DNA from: Microcoleaceae cyanobacterium UBA11344
Lineage (GTDB): Bacteria; Cyanobacteriota; Cyanobacteriia; Cyanobacteriales; Microcoleaceae
Assembly (NCBI GenBank): GCA_003483675.1
Contig: DMYK01000169.1
Span: 1 to 13,374 of the forward strand
Length of the DNA stretch: 13,374 bases
Direction: 5' to 3'
Of the stretch, positions 1 to 7,435 are shown piece by piece. Position numbers and translations under genes: made by a program. Numbering within the stretch: the first letter of the stretch is position 1; every line of letters begins with the position of its first letter. The notes beneath the pieces are model-generated. The model was not told where the DNA came from. It searched no databases and saw only the letters and a list, made by a program, of their open reading frames with translations.

Positions 1-17
1 TCGATAAGTTCGATCGA

Positions 18-54
18 CCAGAGACTCAGATATCTGGGTCTCTGGGCTTTTTTT
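18..54 (+). terminator. Rho-independent terminator of an upstream + strand gene
   Basis: CCAGAGAC (18-25) pairs perfectly with GTCTCTGG (38-45). The bases between them form a further self-complementary CAGATATCTG, so the hairpin is nearly perfect across 28 nt. A seven-T run follows at 48-54. The T-run lies on the + strand side, so the terminator serves a gene that ends before the window starts. No matching T-run exists on the opposite side. Confidence 0.8.
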
Positions 55-64
55 CAGTTTTTTT

Positions 65-253
65 TTAACGAACCGCGAAGACGCGAAGAGCGCGAAGAAG
101 GAAGAGGAGGAAGAAGGGTTGAAAGGAGAGAATGATGCGTTTGATATCAATCGCCGCTCCAATCGCTCTATAGGCTAACTGTTCTACCTGTTCGCCCAAG
201 TGTCTCTTTCTTCTTTCTTCTTCCTTCGTGTCCTTCGCGTCTTCGCGGTTCAT
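65..253 (-). pseudogene. Gutted GxxExxY-family gene copy (internal deletion)
   Basis: The open frame encodes 62 residues. Residues 1-35 (MNREDAKDTKEEERR, then HLGEQVEQLAYRAIGAAI) nearly match the first 35 residues of the intact neighbour at 294-755. The frame then jumps to KRIIL, which in the neighbour is near residue 138, close to the C-terminus. About 100 residues are therefore missing, including the GxxExxY motif and the whole D...ELK nuclease-like core. After KRIILS the frame reads through an inverted copy of the repeat that encodes the N-terminus, giving a junk tail (LRALRVFAVR). A GAGGGAAG ribosome-binding-like stretch precedes ATG at 253, so it might still be translated, but no nuclease-like function can remain. 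DNA at 147-263 matches 649-765 with about five differences by eye and no gaps, which indicates a recent duplication. Confidence 0.7.
70..251. repeat. 19-bp inverted repeats bounding the gutted GxxExxY copy
   Basis: GAACCGCGAAGACGCGAAG at 70-88 recurs exactly in reverse complement at 233-251, so the two bracket a 182-bp unit. Similar purine-rich sequence continues inward from both ends. A third copy, with one mismatch, lies at 735-753 in the same orientation as 233-251. In the two - strand genes the repeat encodes the first residues (NREDAK / NHEDAK). I recognise this AACCGCGAAGACGCG-type sequence as an interspersed repeat of cyanobacterial genomes. The bracketed unit resembles a small non-autonomous mobile element, but no target-site duplication is evident. 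Confidence 0.6.
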
Positions 254-293
254 TCGTTCTTCCCTCTTTTGGCGCTTTTTTTGATTTGTTTTT

Positions 294-755
294 TCAGCCC
301 TGCGCTTCGCTCCAACCATTGTTTTGGGTGAGAATTATGCGTTTGATGCCTTCTTTGAGGATCGGAACGTTGAAGTTTATCAGAAGGCCTAGGCTGTTTT
401 TGGTCATTTTAAGATAGGAGATAACTTGGGCTTCATGGATGGGAGTTAGCTTTTCGACAGCTTTTAATTCGACAATTAGGATATCCCCAACCAGAAAGTC
501 TAATTGACCTTTGCCTACTGGATAACCTTTGTAGGTTATTGCTACTGGCTTTTTAGGTTGACAAGGTATCCCCCGTATCCGAAATTCAATTTCTAAGGAT
601 TCCTGGTACACTGACTCTAAAAATCCTGGCCCCGTCAGCCGATGCACCTCAATCGCCGCTCCAATCGCTCTATAGGCTAACTGTTCTACCTGTTCGCCCA
701 ATTGTCTCATTCTTCTTTCTTCTTCCTTCGCGTCCTTCGCGTCTTCGTGGTTCAT
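294..755 (-). CDS. GxxExxY protein (PD-(D/E)XK nuclease-like, PDDEXK_3 type)
   Basis: This 153-residue protein belongs to the GxxExxY family, a group of small PD-(D/E)XK-fold proteins whose physiological role is not established. The family-naming motif GFLESVY is at residues 44-50. The nuclease-like core is visible as LDFLV (Asp86), VELKAVE (Glu96, Lys98) and HEAQ (Gln110), with the C-terminal GIKRIIL at 136-142. I chose ATG at 755 because AGGAAAG lies about five bases upstream and the length then fits the family's usual 120-150 residues. The frame stays open to GTG at 884, but those 43 extra residues look unrelated and would run almost up to the ispH start. Residues 2-14 are encoded by the AACCGCGAAG-type interspersed repeat, so the N-terminal extension is probably repeat-derived. 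The gene is divergent from ispH and tandem with the gutted copy at 65-253. All core residues are intact; catalysis is untested. Confidence 0.8.
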   Translation of the reverse strand: MNHEDAKDAKEEERRMRQLGEQVEQLAYRAIGAAIEVHRLTGPGFLESVYQESLEIEFRIRGIPCQPKKPVAITYKGYPVGKGQLDFLVGDILIVELKAVEKLTPIHEAQVISYLKMTKNSLGLLINFNVPILKEGIKRIILTQNNGWSEAQG

Positions 756-887
756 TCGTTCTTTCCTCTCAATGTGTCGATCGCACAAATAGCATATCCC
801 GTCTTCGCTACTGAGACAATCATCCCGATCGCACCCCAGCCGTTCTAAAATCAAAGGTAATTCACCTAAATTTGACATAGGCACCGC

Positions 888-2093
888 ATGGATACTAAAG
901 CTTTTAAGCGATCGCTACAACAGTCGGAAAATTACCACCGCAAGGGTTTCGGGCACGAAGCTGAGGTTACGGAGGTGATGAAGACGGCTTATCAAAGCAG
1001 TCTGATTCAGCAAATTCGGGACAATAATTACAGACTGGAACGCAACGGCGTCACGATTCGGCTGGCGGAGTCTTTTGGTTTTTGCTGGGGTGTGGAACGC
1101 GCCGTAGCTATTGCTTACGAAACTCGCCAGCATTTCCCAACGGAACGGATTTGGATTACTAATGAGATTATTCACAATCCCTCAGTAAACCAGCATTTGC
1201 GGGATATGGAAGTTGGTTTTATTGCGGTTGATTCGGGGCAGAAAGATTTTTCGGTTGTCGATAGTGGCGATGTGGTAATTTTACCTGCTTTCGGGGCGAG
1301 CGTGCAAGAAATGCAGTTGCTCAACGATAAAGGCTGCAAGATTGTTGATACAACTTGTCCTTGGGTTTCTAAGGTTTGGAATTCTGTTGAGAAGCACAAA
1401 AAGAAGGATTATACTTCGATTATTCACGGTCAGTACAAGCATGAAGAAACTGTTGCGACGAGTTCTTTTGCTGATAAATATTTGATTGTACTGAATTTGC
1501 AGCAGGCTGAATATGTCAGCAATTATATCATATATGGGGGCGATCGCAATGAGTTTATGGCGAAGTTTAGCAATGCTTATTCGGCTGGTTTTGACCCAGA
1601 TGTGGATTTAGAAAGAGTTGGCATTGCTAACCAAACTACTATGCTCAAAACTGAGACTGAGCAGATTGGCAAGTTGTTTGAAAAGACGATGATGCGGAAG
1701 TTCGGCCCGGCTCAGTTGAACGAACATTTCTTGAGTTTTAATACTATTTGCGATGCGACTCAAGAGCGGCAAGATGCGATGCTGAGTTTGGTGGAGGACA
1801 AGTTGGATTTGATGGTGGTAATTGGGGGTTTTAATTCTTCTAATACGACGCATTTGCAAGAGATTGCGATCGACAAAACAATTCCGTCTTATCACATTGA
1901 CTGTGCCGAACGCATTTTACCAGGAAATCGGATCGAACACAAGCCTTTGGGGGGTGATTTAGTCATCGCACAAAACTGGCTACCGTCGGGCAAAATTGTG
2001 GTGGGGGTGACTTCGGGTGCTTCGACGCCGGATAAGGTTGTGGAGGATGCGATCGATCGCATTTTTGAGAGGACAACTGTGGCTGTTGCGTAA
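888..2093 (+). CDS. ispH: 4-hydroxy-3-methylbut-2-enyl diphosphate reductase (IspH/LytB)
   Basis: IspH performs the last step of the MEP (non-mevalonate) pathway. It reductively dehydroxylates HMBPP to IPP and DMAPP in the cytosol, feeding carotenoid, phytol and quinone synthesis. The protein has 401 residues, the long cyanobacterial/plastid form, against about 316 in E. coli. The opening [10 protein letters not shown] is typical of cyanobacterial IspH. The three cysteines that bind the iron-sulfur cluster are Cys66 ([11 protein letters not shown]), Cys157 (DTTCPWV) and Cys288 (NTICDATQ). Substrate-pocket residues are visible at IIHNPSV (His96), KHEET (His185, Glu187), SSNTTHL (317-323) and [12 protein letters not shown] (374-385). 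ATG at 888 is chosen by family fit; only a weak AGG lies upstream. The 132-bp gap before it (756-887) is shared with the divergent GxxExxY gene. It contains TAAAAT at 846-851 as a possible -10, without a clear -35. Two HIP1 sites lie inside the gene. Confidence 0.97.
   Translation: MDTKAFKRSLQQSENYHRKGFGHEAEVTEVMKTAYQSSLIQQIRDNNYRLERNGVTIRLAESFGFCWGVERAVAIAYETRQHFPTERIWITNEIIHNPSVNQHLRDMEVGFIAVDSGQKDFSVVDSGDVVILPAFGASVQEMQLLNDKGCKIVDTTCPWVSKVWNSVEKHKKKDYTSIIHGQYKHEETVATSSFADKYLIVLNLQQAEYVSNYIIYGGDRNEFMAKFSNAYSAGFDPDVDLERVGIANQTTMLKTETEQIGKLFEKTMMRKFGPAQLNEHFLSFNTICDATQERQDAMLSLVEDKLDLMVVIGGFNSSNTTHLQEIAIDKTIPSYHIDCAERILPGNRIEHKPLGGDLVIAQNWLPSGKIVVGVTSGASTPDKVVEDAIDRIFERTTVAVA
908..915. repeat. 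HIP1 octamer GCGATCGC (first of nine perfect copies)
   Basis: GCGATCGC is the highly iterated palindrome of many cyanobacterial genomes. Perfect copies were found by eye at 908-915, 1540-1547, 2116-2123, 2372-2379, 2447-2454, 2621-2628, 4506-4513, 5727-5734 and 12211-12218. Six of the nine fall within 1.7 kb on the left, and none between 5735 and 12210. Seeing so many supports a cyanobacterial source. Confidence 0.9.
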
Positions 2094-2138
2094 TTGTTTG
2101 TTTGTAGAGGTGCGGGCGATCGCGTCTCTAGAACACCC

Positions 2139-2171
2139 AGATCCCCGACTTCTTTAAGAAGTCGGGGATCT
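2139..2171. repeat. 33-nt palindromic interspersed repeat / hairpin after ispH
   Basis: AGATCCCCGACTTCTT (2139-2154) is the exact reverse complement of AAGAAGTCGGGGATCT (2156-2171). The transcript could fold into a hairpin of about 14 bp with a tiny loop. It lies 46 bp after the ispH stop and could act as a terminator or 3'-end stabiliser, but no T-run follows, so intrinsic termination is unproven. I recognise the CCCCGACTT...AAGTCGGGG core as a dispersed repeat of filamentous cyanobacteria. A degenerate copy is at 13056-13088. Confidence 0.8.
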
Positions 2172-2257
2172 AACAGCCATCGCATTTTACGTTTAATTAA
2201 ATTCATTTACTTAGCTTAGGTTAAAATACTGAAATACGCAAAAAATATGGTAATTAG

Positions 2258-2755
2258 GTGGACAGATTTCAGGCAGACATAGAAGCAATTTGCTCTCAGA
2301 TTGAGACCCTGCGACGGGAACGCCAGCAGATTAGTATTGCCGCCGCCGCCCCAGTCGGCGATTCGCCACAAGCGATCGCGGATGCTTACCGCCGTCACGC
2401 GAGGGAAACAGCACAAGTGTCGGCAGAAGTCAAGGGGATAGATGATGCGATCGCCGCTTTGTCAGCTCAATTGAGTCAAAAACAGCAGCAGTCGGGAAAC
2501 TTGCCAAAAATGAGTCCGATGGAGCAGCAGGTTGAAGAGGGCAGAGCCCAGGCTCGCGGACACGCTGAGCGGATCAATGTACTGGCGGCGGAACTAGCAA
2601 GGGAGGTGAAGGGACTTAAGGCGATCGCTGACCAAATCAGCCCCAGCTACTGGCAGGTTTATTATAAGCCTTTTATTACTGGTTTTAAGAGTATTTCAGT
2701 GCCTTATGTGCGATCGGACGGCGATGTTTGGACTATTGTCAACCGAATAGTTTAG
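2258..2755 (+). CDS. Hypothetical coiled-coil protein, unrecognised
   Basis: I do not recognise this 165-residue protein. It has no signal peptide or membrane segment. Residues 1-25 (AICSQIETLRRERQQ), 36-78 and 86-125 are rich in Ala, Glu, Gln and Arg and look helical, probably coiled-coil. A proline/glycine break falls at 80-88. The C-terminal 40 residues differ in character: SPSYWQVYYKPFITGFK (128-144), then PYVRSDGDVWTIVNRIV. They are aromatic-rich and suggest a small folded or partner-binding end. The frame begins at GTG, because an in-frame TAG sits directly upstream and no other start is near; no good ribosome-binding site is seen. TAAAAT at 2222-2227 could be a -10 box. Three HIP1 octamers fall inside the gene, supporting long residence in the genome. 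It converges with the response regulator at 2821, with 65 bp between them. Confidence 0.75.
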   Translation: MDRFQADIEAICSQIETLRRERQQISIAAAAPVGDSPQAIADAYRRHARETAQVSAEVKGIDDAIAALSAQLSQKQQQSGNLPKMSPMEQQVEEGRAQARGHAERINVLAAELAREVKGLKAIADQISPSYWQVYYKPFITGFKSISVPYVRSDGDVWTIVNRIV

Positions 2756-2820
2756 GAGGCTGTGGGAGCAGAAATAGGAAGTACCGAATCCGATTTTTCC
2801 AGTCGCTATCCCCGTCAGCC

Positions 2821-3186
2821 TCAACCCCGCAGCAGTTGCTTAATCGTGCCGATCAATTCCTGAGGGTGAAATGGCTTAGCGATGTAAGCGTCTGCTCCTT
2901 GCTTCATTCCCCAGTAGCGATCGAACTCTTCGCTTTTGCTACTGCACATTACCACCGGCAAATTTTGAGTTTTGGGGTCGCTTTTGAGTCGCCGACAGAC
3001 TTCGTAGCCGTTCATCCGCGGCATCACGATATCCAAAACGACCAAATCCGGGCGATTTGCTTTGATTTGCTCGAGAGCTTCGACGCCATCGCTTGCTACA
3101 GTGACGTTCAGTCCTCTACCTTTGAGCAAGTCGGCGATCATCTCCCGCAGAGTTACGCTATCATCAACAACCATAACTGTACTCAT
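2821..3186 (-). CDS. Single-domain response regulator (CheY/PilH-like)
   Basis: A 121-residue stand-alone receiver domain with no output domain. It probably acts by phosphorylation-dependent binding to a partner, as CheY and PilH do in chemotaxis-like and type IV pilus motility systems. The acidic pocket is Asp8-Asp9 (VVDDS), the phosphoacceptor is Asp52 (VVLDIVMP), the switch Ser/Thr position is Ser82 (CSSKS) and the conserved lysine is Lys104 (YIAKPF). MPRMNGYEVCRRLKSD (55-70) and the segment EEFDRYWGMKQGADAY are what I expect of cyanobacterial PilH/PixH-like regulators. I chose ATG at 3186 because TAAGGA lies seven bases upstream and the domain starts at once. The frame is open upstream to 3282, but those 32 residues are not receiver-like. 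No kinase or other motility gene lies in the window, so its partner is unknown. A role in EPS secretion or gliding is only suggested by the neighbouring locus. Confidence 0.9.
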   Translation of the reverse strand: MSTVMVVDDSVTLREMIADLLKGRGLNVTVASDGVEALEQIKANRPDLVVLDIVMPRMNGYEVCRRLKSDPKTQNLPVVMCSSKSEEFDRYWGMKQGADAYIAKPFHPQELIGTIKQLLRG

Positions 3187-3556
3187 AGAATAGTCCTTAC
3201 CAAGTTTCTGGGTTGAAACATTCACAATCAAGGGTGTCTTGGGCTGATTGAAATTGCGCTCTGTTAAAAGTAGTTTACCCACTTTTGCTCAGTTCCCAAT
3301 CATTTTCTGAATAATTAACACGAAATAAAGATCCGCGAAATCTCGGTTGACAGAGCTAGCTATGTTTGCTAGTTTATCACTTTTATCTCAAAAATAGCAT
3401 TTTTGCGTCAAAGTCTGATCTTGTCGGTATCCTTTTCCCTGCTAGCAAGAGATCTCAGCCAGGGGCAGGGGCGATTGAGCCTCTTGTCGGGGGAGAATTT
3501 AAAAAACTCTCCACGCCTTTAGCTGTTTTGTCTGTCTTGTCTACTCTTTGTCAAGC
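3187..3556. other. Intergenic region between the response regulator and the wzc-like stop
   Basis: This 370-bp stretch must hold the promoter of the response regulator and the 3' end of the wzc-like transcript, both on the - strand. I see no strong terminator. GGAGA (3492-3496) and TCTCC (3508-3512) form a weak hairpin with an A/T-rich loop. A 5-bp inverted repeat CTAGC/GCTAG lies at 3356-3372. TTGACA at 3347-3352 resembles a + strand -35, but the matching -10 position (TAGTTT) is poor. I find no convincing gene here. Confidence 0.5.
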
Positions 3557-5902
3557 TCAGATACGACTATCTGGCGTTTTATTACCTAAAACCGGGAGTT
3601 GATTGTTGTAGACAGTCTCAAAACCCATTGGTCGAGGCGACGAGGCTTGTCTAGAGCCTTTAATCCCATTAACAACAGTTCCCAAGACAGAAGCACCGGA
3701 AATTTTTAATCCTTCTAATGCTTTAGCGACGAGAGAGGAGTCGGTGCGATCGATCTTCACCACCAGCAGCGTGCCATCAGTCTGAGCAGCAAGGATGTGC
3801 GCGTCTGCCAGCCCCACAAGAGGTGGACTGTCATAAATTACCAAGTCGAAAAAGGTTTGAAATTGCTCCATGAGATAGAGCATTTTTTTGGATGACAACA
3901 GTTTAATCGGGTCATGGGGATTATGCCCAGCAGTCAGCACGAACAGGTTGTCTTCTTCTGGCGATCTTTGGATCGCGTCGTTGAGGCTGAGGTCTGTGGC
4001 GATCACATCGCTGAGTCCGCGCACGTTGGGCAAGCCTAACAGGAGGTGAAGTTGAGGTAAGCGCAAATCTGCATCTACCAGCAACACTCGCAGACCAACA
4101 CTCGCGGCCGTCTTCGCCAGGTAAAAAGCAATGGTAGACTTGCCATCATCTTTTACCGCTGAAGTGATCACCAAGGAGCGCATCGACATCCCTGGACTTA
4201 GCAAGCGGAGATTTGTATAAAGAGAGCCAAATGCTTCTAAAAAGTAATAATCTAAATCGGCGCGAAACTTGCTGCGCCCCGCCTGTAACTGCGGACTCTT
4301 TGCTGGATCATCGGCAACATTCTTCACCGCTGGTGTGCGATGGTTGGATTTTTTGATGATTTTCTTGAGTTTTTGCGATCGTGGCACCACACCTAAGACA
4401 GGCAGTTTAGTTCCCCACTTCACTTCTTCGGGGCTGTGGAAAACCTTGTTGAGAACCTCTACAAGAAAACCTACTGCCACACCAAACAGGAAGCTCAACA
4501 CTAATGCGATCGCTAAATTTTTCCCCTTATTTGTAACTGTCACCGATAAAGGTTTGCCAAATTCATCATTCATGATCGAGGGTTCATTGATAATCGTCCA
4601 CGGCGTATCCTGCTGACCCACACCTAGTTTCAGCGTTTCTCGTTTAGATAAAAACACCTTCAGGCTCTCTGTCGCTACCCCTAACTCTCGCTCTAAATCG
4701 CCATACTGTCGCAAGACCGAAGGCAAGTCTCTGATGGTTTTATTCAGATTATTTTCACTTGTCTTCAGGCTTCGCTCTCGAGCTTCTAGCTGCTGGACTT
4801 GGCCAGCCACAGTATGGAGGGTTGATTGAGCTTCTTTCTCCAACAGGCGACGCATATTTTTCTGCTTTTCTCGCAAAGACTGCATGGGCGGACTGTCTTC
4901 GCGATATTGGGTTGAACTAACTGCCAGTTGAGTTTCTAGCGTCTGGAGCTGACCTATCAATGTTTCGTACATTTTAGGGTTGATCGCCACTACTCCGGAT
5001 GTATTTCCTTGACTTAGCTGCTCTTTAAGATTTTTGTACAACTTTCTCGTTTCAGCAAGTTGCGCTGCGAGAGAGATTTGCTGAGAGCCAATAGCGCTCG
5101 ATTGGTCTGCGAAGCTTCTACTGGTCTGATCTGGCAAACTCAGGTTAGCCTGCTGCCGTAGCAATTGCAGTTGCCGCTGGAGTTTATCTACTCGCATCCG
5201 CAGCGCTGGAAGCTGGCTGTCAATGTACGCCATACCCCTTGTCGTCTGCTTCAGGCGCTCTTGGCGGCTGTATTCTAAATAGTATTTAGAAGCCGTATTG
5301 AGGACAAACTTAATTTTAGCCGAGTCCTTATCCTGGTAAGTGAACTCTATAATTTTCGTACCAGCTTCTTTCCCATCTTTGGCATAGGTGATGCGGTTAA
5401 TTTTTAACTGAGCATTGAGCTTTGTGTAGGTAACGTCTTCATACTGCGTTTCCAACTTCTTGACCAGAGGTGCCAAAAGTTTGGGGCTCTTGAGAACTCG
5501 CAACAGAGTCGGATAATCTACCATACTGCTGTCTTCGACAGAGGAACCGACTTTGTTAACTTCATCAGCACTAAAATTAGCACTCTGAGACTGGATCAAC
5601 AATTGAGACAATCGACCTTCAGCCGTGATTGGCTCTACTAAAACCTGGAACCCGCCTTGATATAACTTGGTAATTTTCTTCGTTTTCCACAGTACCAGCG
5701 ATCCAGAAATTCCGCCCAGCAACAGTGCGATCGCCATCATAATCCCCATTCTTCTTTGCACTACGGCAAACAGCCAGCCCAAATCCAAAGGCTGTTGCTC
5801 ATCGCTAGTTTCGGTATTCCCTAGAGAGATACCGGGCGCTGGTTGAGGCTGAACTCCATCGCGCTTCGAGACCGTTGGCTGGAAATTATATCCTGTGCTC
5901 AT
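3557..5902 (-). CDS. Wzc-like polysaccharide copolymerase with BY-kinase/ATPase domain
   Basis: A 781-residue inner-membrane protein expected to set chain length and drive export of an extracellular polysaccharide with the Wza-like pore. Order: cytoplasmic N-tail (1-50); membrane segment 53-72; Wzz-type periplasmic domain with long coiled coils (about 215-425) and the PWTIINEP motif (434-441); second membrane segment 463-482; then a cytoplasmic P-loop domain with Walker A SAVKDDGKST (581-590, Lys588), Walker A' VLLVDADLR (606-613) and Walker B LVIYDSPP (687-694). The P-loop has KDDGKST where I expect PGEGKST or PAEGKST. The tail after residue 745 has a single tyrosine (Tyr765) instead of the usual cluster, so tyrosine autophosphorylation may be reduced or absent. 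ATG at 5902 follows AGGAG at a 12-base spacing. It lies 45 bp after the wza-like gene, so the two are probably cotranscribed. Two HIP1 sites are inside. Confidence 0.92.
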   Translation of the reverse strand: MSTGYNFQPTVSKRDGVQPQPAPGISLGNTETSDEQQPLDLGWLFAVVQRRMGIMMAIALLLGGISGSLVLWKTKKITKLYQGGFQVLVEPITAEGRLSQLLIQSQSANFSADEVNKVGSSVEDSSMVDYPTLLRVLKSPKLLAPLVKKLETQYEDVTYTKLNAQLKINRITYAKDGKEAGTKIIEFTYQDKDSAKIKFVLNTASKYYLEYSRQERLKQTTRGMAYIDSQLPALRMRVDKLQRQLQLLRQQANLSLPDQTSRSFADQSSAIGSQQISLAAQLAETRKLYKNLKEQLSQGNTSGVVAINPKMYETLIGQLQTLETQLAVSSTQYREDSPPMQSLREKQKNMRRLLEKEAQSTLHTVAGQVQQLEARERSLKTSENNLNKTIRDLPSVLRQYGDLERELGVATESLKVFLSKRETLKLGVGQQDTPWTIINEPSIMNDEFGKPLSVTVTNKGKNLAIALVLSFLFGVAVGFLVEVLNKVFHSPEEVKWGTKLPVLGVVPRSQKLKKIIKKSNHRTPAVKNVADDPAKSPQLQAGRSKFRADLDYYFLEAFGSLYTNLRLLSPGMSMRSLVITSAVKDDGKSTIAFYLAKTAASVGLRVLLVDADLRLPQLHLLLGLPNVRGLSDVIATDLSLNDAIQRSPEEDNLFVLTAGHNPHDPIKLLSSKKMLYLMEQFQTFFDLVIYDSPPLVGLADAHILAAQTDGTLLVVKIDRTDSSLVAKALEGLKISGASVLGTVVNGIKGSRQASSPRPMGFETVYNNQLPVLGNKTPDSRI

Positions 5903-5947
5903 ATTTTTTGGTTACTCCTACTGTTAATCAACCCTCGCTAACAATTT

Positions 5948-7435
5948 TTATTTAGGCAATCTGATCAGTCCCAAGTTGTTCAGGAATGATAGGAGCGCAT
6001 TGCCAGTGCTGGGTACTGCCAGAATGGCAGCAGTGGGATTTAAAATCAGATTAACGGTGTCTATTACTCCGGCTGTAGCAGAGCGCCTGACAACAATGAT
6101 ATCTTTACTTCGGACGAGGGGGTTGTTCTGCTCATTGATTCCTTGAGCAAAATCAATTTCTACCATCCGCCGAGAAACAGTGCCATCAAAATTGAGGCGG
6201 ATCAGTTCCACAGAAGTCTTTTTCGCTCTAGTGCTGTTAAATCCTCCTGCCGCCATCAACGCTTGGTTCAGCGTGGTGTTGCTTGCCACCTCCACCACTC
6301 CTGGTCTAACTATTTCTCCGACCACGTTCACTTGAATCTTAGCCGGAGAAAAGCTAGCGTCCGCGATTTGAGATATTTCTGCCGGATTGATTTCCGTCGC
6401 AGTCAGAATGACGATGGAATCTCCGTCTTGCAAAATCGTATCTTGATTGACATCACCGCTCTCCAAGAGTTGCCAGAGGTTAACGGTAAAGATTTTTTCA
6501 GTACCAGCACTGGTGGGGCGGCGCACTAGAACTTGGCGAATGTCAGCTTGAGGCTTGAGACCTCCAGCTAGCTGAATCGCTCGCGTCACAGTTGGCAGTC
6601 CTTGGACGCTTTGGCCCGATAAGGTATCTCCTCCGACTACCACATACCGCCCCGGTCGGACTACTTCTCCTACCACTGCTACTGTGCGAGCTTGATTGGC
6701 GGGGGAGGCAAAGGTAGAAATGGCAATTTGGTGGGCTTCTGCTAGATTTACTGCGGTCGCAGTGGGTACGAAAATGACATCTCCATCCCGCAAGGTAATA
6801 TCCACAGGCACATTGCCTGTCCGTAAGTATTGCCACAAATCGAAGGTCGTGATTTGCACTCTCCCAACTCCGCCCGCTCGTCGGCGCAGCTCGACCCGCC
6901 GAATGTCAGCGATTTGGGTCACGCCCTGAGCTTTTTCCACAGCTTGTACTAAAGTGGGAAACTGTACGGAGGGGACATTACCTGCTCCTGAGTTGAGGGG
7001 AATGGTATAAGAGCCTGGGCGGTTAACTTCTCCTGAAATCCAGACGTTGAGAGCCCGCGTCGCTTGCAGACTGAGTGTAACCTGGGGACGTTTGAGAATA
7101 GGTTTGTAGGCTTGGGAAATAGCCGTACTTGCTTCCTCTAGAGTCAGTCCTTGGATAGAGATACTGCCAATGAGAGGTAACTGGATCACGCCACCAGCCG
7201 GAATCTGGTAGCTGCCGCTAAATTGGGGCAAGTCGAAAATATCGACGCGGATGTTGTCTCCGCCTCCTAGAGTGTAAGTACCGGTTGCGTTCGAGGGGCT
7301 GACTCTCACAGGAGCGGGAATCGCCCGTGGAGTTGACCGTTGGGCGGTCGGCTGTGGGCAAGCTACATCAGTTATAGCTAACAGGCTCAGACCAGCCAGT
7401 ATTGGGATTATTTGTCTGGGCAAACTTGCGTTCAC
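5948..7435 (-). CDS. Wza-like outer-membrane polysaccharide export protein with SLBB domains
   Basis: Expected to form the outer-membrane channel through which the polymer leaves, working with the Wzc-like protein. From GTG at 7435 it has 495 residues: a basic then hydrophobic secretion signal (RQIIPILAGLSLLAITDVAC, 8-26), a Poly_export domain (YTLGGGDNIRVDIFDLPQ, 54-71, to about 122), and three SLBB-like units starting near VWISGEVNRPG (131), VAVVGEVVRPG (252) and VNVVGEIVRPG (369). Cys26 lies after Asp-Val-Ala, a poor lipobox, so lipidation is doubtful. The frame stays open to ATG at 7534, but that extension (MLFAFCLLLR) is translated from a GGCAGAAGGC-type intergenic repeat, so I reject it. 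GTG 7435 has no clear ribosome-binding site and TTG 7444 is an alternative. Residues 194-265 and 313-382 are a duplicated module. First gene of the - strand arm. Confidence 0.9.
   Translation of the reverse strand: MNASLPRQIIPILAGLSLLAITDVACPQPTAQRSTPRAIPAPVRVSPSNATGTYTLGGGDNIRVDIFDLPQFSGSYQIPAGGVIQLPLIGSISIQGLTLEEASTAISQAYKPILKRPQVTLSLQATRALNVWISGEVNRPGSYTIPLNSGAGNVPSVQFPTLVQAVEKAQGVTQIADIRRVELRRRAGGVGRVQITTFDLWQYLRTGNVPVDITLRDGDVIFVPTATAVNLAEAHQIAISTFASPANQARTVAVVGEVVRPGRYVVVGGDTLSGQSVQGLPTVTRAIQLAGGLKPQADIRQVLVRRPTSAGTEKIFTVNLWQLLESGDVNQDTILQDGDSIVILTATEINPAEISQIADASFSPAKIQVNVVGEIVRPGVVEVASNTTLNQALMAAGGFNSTRAKKTSVELIRLNFDGTVSRRMVEIDFAQGINEQNNPLVRSKDIIVVRRSATAGVIDTVNLILNPTAAILAVPSTGNALLSFLNNLGLIRLPK

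Noticed and set aside
872-877. TTGACA as a -35 box for ispH
   Set aside because: It ends only 10 bp before the ispH start codon, so no -10 box or leader fits downstream.
756-884. Longer GxxExxY protein starting at GTG 884
   Set aside because: The extra 43 residues do not resemble the family, leave almost no room before ispH, and a good ribosome-binding site precedes ATG 755.
2728-3216. 162-residue + strand frame over the response regulator
   Set aside because: It is the antisense shadow of a clear receiver domain and overlaps the end of the coiled-coil gene.
3187-3282. Longer response regulator starting at 3282
   Set aside because: The added 32 residues are not receiver-like, and TAAGGA is well spaced before ATG 3186.
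3347-3375. TTGACA with TAGTTT at 17-bp spacing, + strand promoter
   Set aside because: The -10 match is poor and no + strand gene follows; it would only make RNA antisense to the wzc-like gene.
3366-3602. 78-residue open frame on the + strand
   Set aside because: It overlaps the 3' end of the wzc-like gene on the other strand, shows no domain or good ribosome-binding site, and looks like spacer translation.
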